A stretch of 32,500 nt of DNA from Theodoxus fluviatilis (Eukaryota > Mollusca > Gastropoda > Cycloneritida > Neritidae). A program made the translations under genes and the position numbers. The DNA lies in contig JAWQFJ010016647.1 of assembly GCA_034096865.1 (NCBI GenBank), forward strand, positions 85,001-117,500, read 5' to 3'. Below the pieces are notes generated by a model, which was not told the DNA's origin, ran no database searches, and saw only the letters and a program-made list of their open reading frames with translations. Below, one piece after another: positions 32,154 through 32,500 of this stretch (within the stretch, counting starts at the first letter, position 1; each line of letters opens with the position of its first letter).

Positions 32154-32435
32154 CTGCTGTTCCGTGTAATGAGCAGGGAGTGGATCCGGATTCATTTCTA
32201 TAGGTCCATTGCTACCAACGATATGCTTTGAACAAATGAACTGTCTCCATCGTGCCTAGGAGCTGCTTGGCTTTACTTTGAAGTGTAGTCGCCCGCACAA
32301 ATGCACCCATCGATTGAATTTCTCCGATTCAACAAGTGGGTCGGGCACCGTTATAAAAAATACTCCTTTCATGTGGTCTTTGTGCTTGTATCTTGAATCG
32401 CTGTTGCATTTTCCCCAGGAGCAGTGTCGAACCAT
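32154..32435 (-). pseudogene. THAP zinc-finger exon with an in-frame TAG
   Basis: THAP domains bind DNA through a C2CH zinc site at the protein N-terminus. From the ATG at 32435 the minus strand reads MVRHCSWGKCNSDSRY, then KGVFFITVPDPLV and FNRWVHLCGRLHF. After a TAG at 32256-32258 the same frame goes on to FICSKHIVGSNGPIEMNPDP and LPAHYTEQQ. The finger's first CxxxxC, the invariant Trp and the final CxxH are all present. The exon ends at CAG followed by GTGAGT (donor, 32148-32153). The match on both sides of the stop shows one exon broken by one nonsense codon, either a pseudogene, a polymorphism or a sequencing error. It may belong to a host gene or a THAP-bearing transposon. No further exon was identified toward lower coordinates. 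Confidence 0.75.
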
Positions 32436-32500
32436 CTTGCAGCACAGCAATGGGAACGCACGCTAAGGGATGTCCCTGGATGTTGGTAGACGTCACTCGC

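Noticed and set aside
32220..32268. A mini-intron removing the TAG in the THAP exon (AAA/GTAAAG donor)
   Set aside because: Candidate introns would be only about 21-36 bp, too short for normal splicing, and the frame is continuous apart from the stop.

Overview
The window looks like non-coding, repeat-dense DNA from a metazoan nuclear genome, most likely a marine lophotrochozoan such as a mollusc. That assignment is an inference from very dense di-, tri- and tetranucleotide microsatellites, LINEs with (ATT)n tails, a Ty3/Gypsy element, and an integrase-like DNA transposon with an OTU domain. No bacterial gene organisation is present, and most long open frames are low-complexity translations of microsatellites.

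The central discovery is a nest of mobile elements at 18.9-30.1 kb. A Ty3/Gypsy retrotransposon lies on the minus strand: gag-protease starts at 30037, the Pol C-terminus ends at 19724, and one LTR occupies 18897-19408. It has lost its 5' LTR, reverse transcriptase, RNase H and the integrase catalytic core. Its pol remnant is split at a CCGG site by a complete-looking Ginger1 DNA transposon (19971-28214, 8244 bp). That element has ~145-bp terminal inverted repeats beginning TGTCG, a 4-bp CCGG target duplication at both edges, and one uninterrupted 865-codon transposase gene (minus strand, 26760-24163). The transposase carries an HHCC zinc finger, a D-58-D-35-E core, a GPY motif and a C-terminal OTU cysteine-protease domain with its key residues present. 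Just downstream of the transposase gene a 5'-truncated LINE (LINE A) has inserted, and a second LINE (LINE B) has inserted inside the RT frame of LINE A. LINE B has lost most of its EN and RT and carries a 24-bp coding minisatellite of about 35 units. The inferred order is Gypsy, then Ginger1, then LINE A, then LINE B.

Elsewhere the left part (1-18 kb) holds microsatellites, an old ~2.3-kb inverted-repeat element (4217-6507), a highly degenerate ~125-165-bp tandem array (about 7390-8600), a 40-bp minisatellite (9043-9202), a 99-bp near-perfect hairpin flanked by 16-bp direct repeats (12570-12733), and a 628-bp hAT-like non-autonomous element (13822-14449). A possible but unidentified exon lies at 16738-16944.

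The right end (30-32.5 kb) has a CpG-rich CRE/ETS-like stretch near 30.8 kb, a 10-bp tandem repeat, a small inverted repeat, an (AT)n tract and, on the minus strand at 32435-32154, a THAP zinc-finger exon interrupted by one in-frame TAG. Apart from this exon and the candidate at 16.7 kb, I see no convincing host protein-coding sequence.
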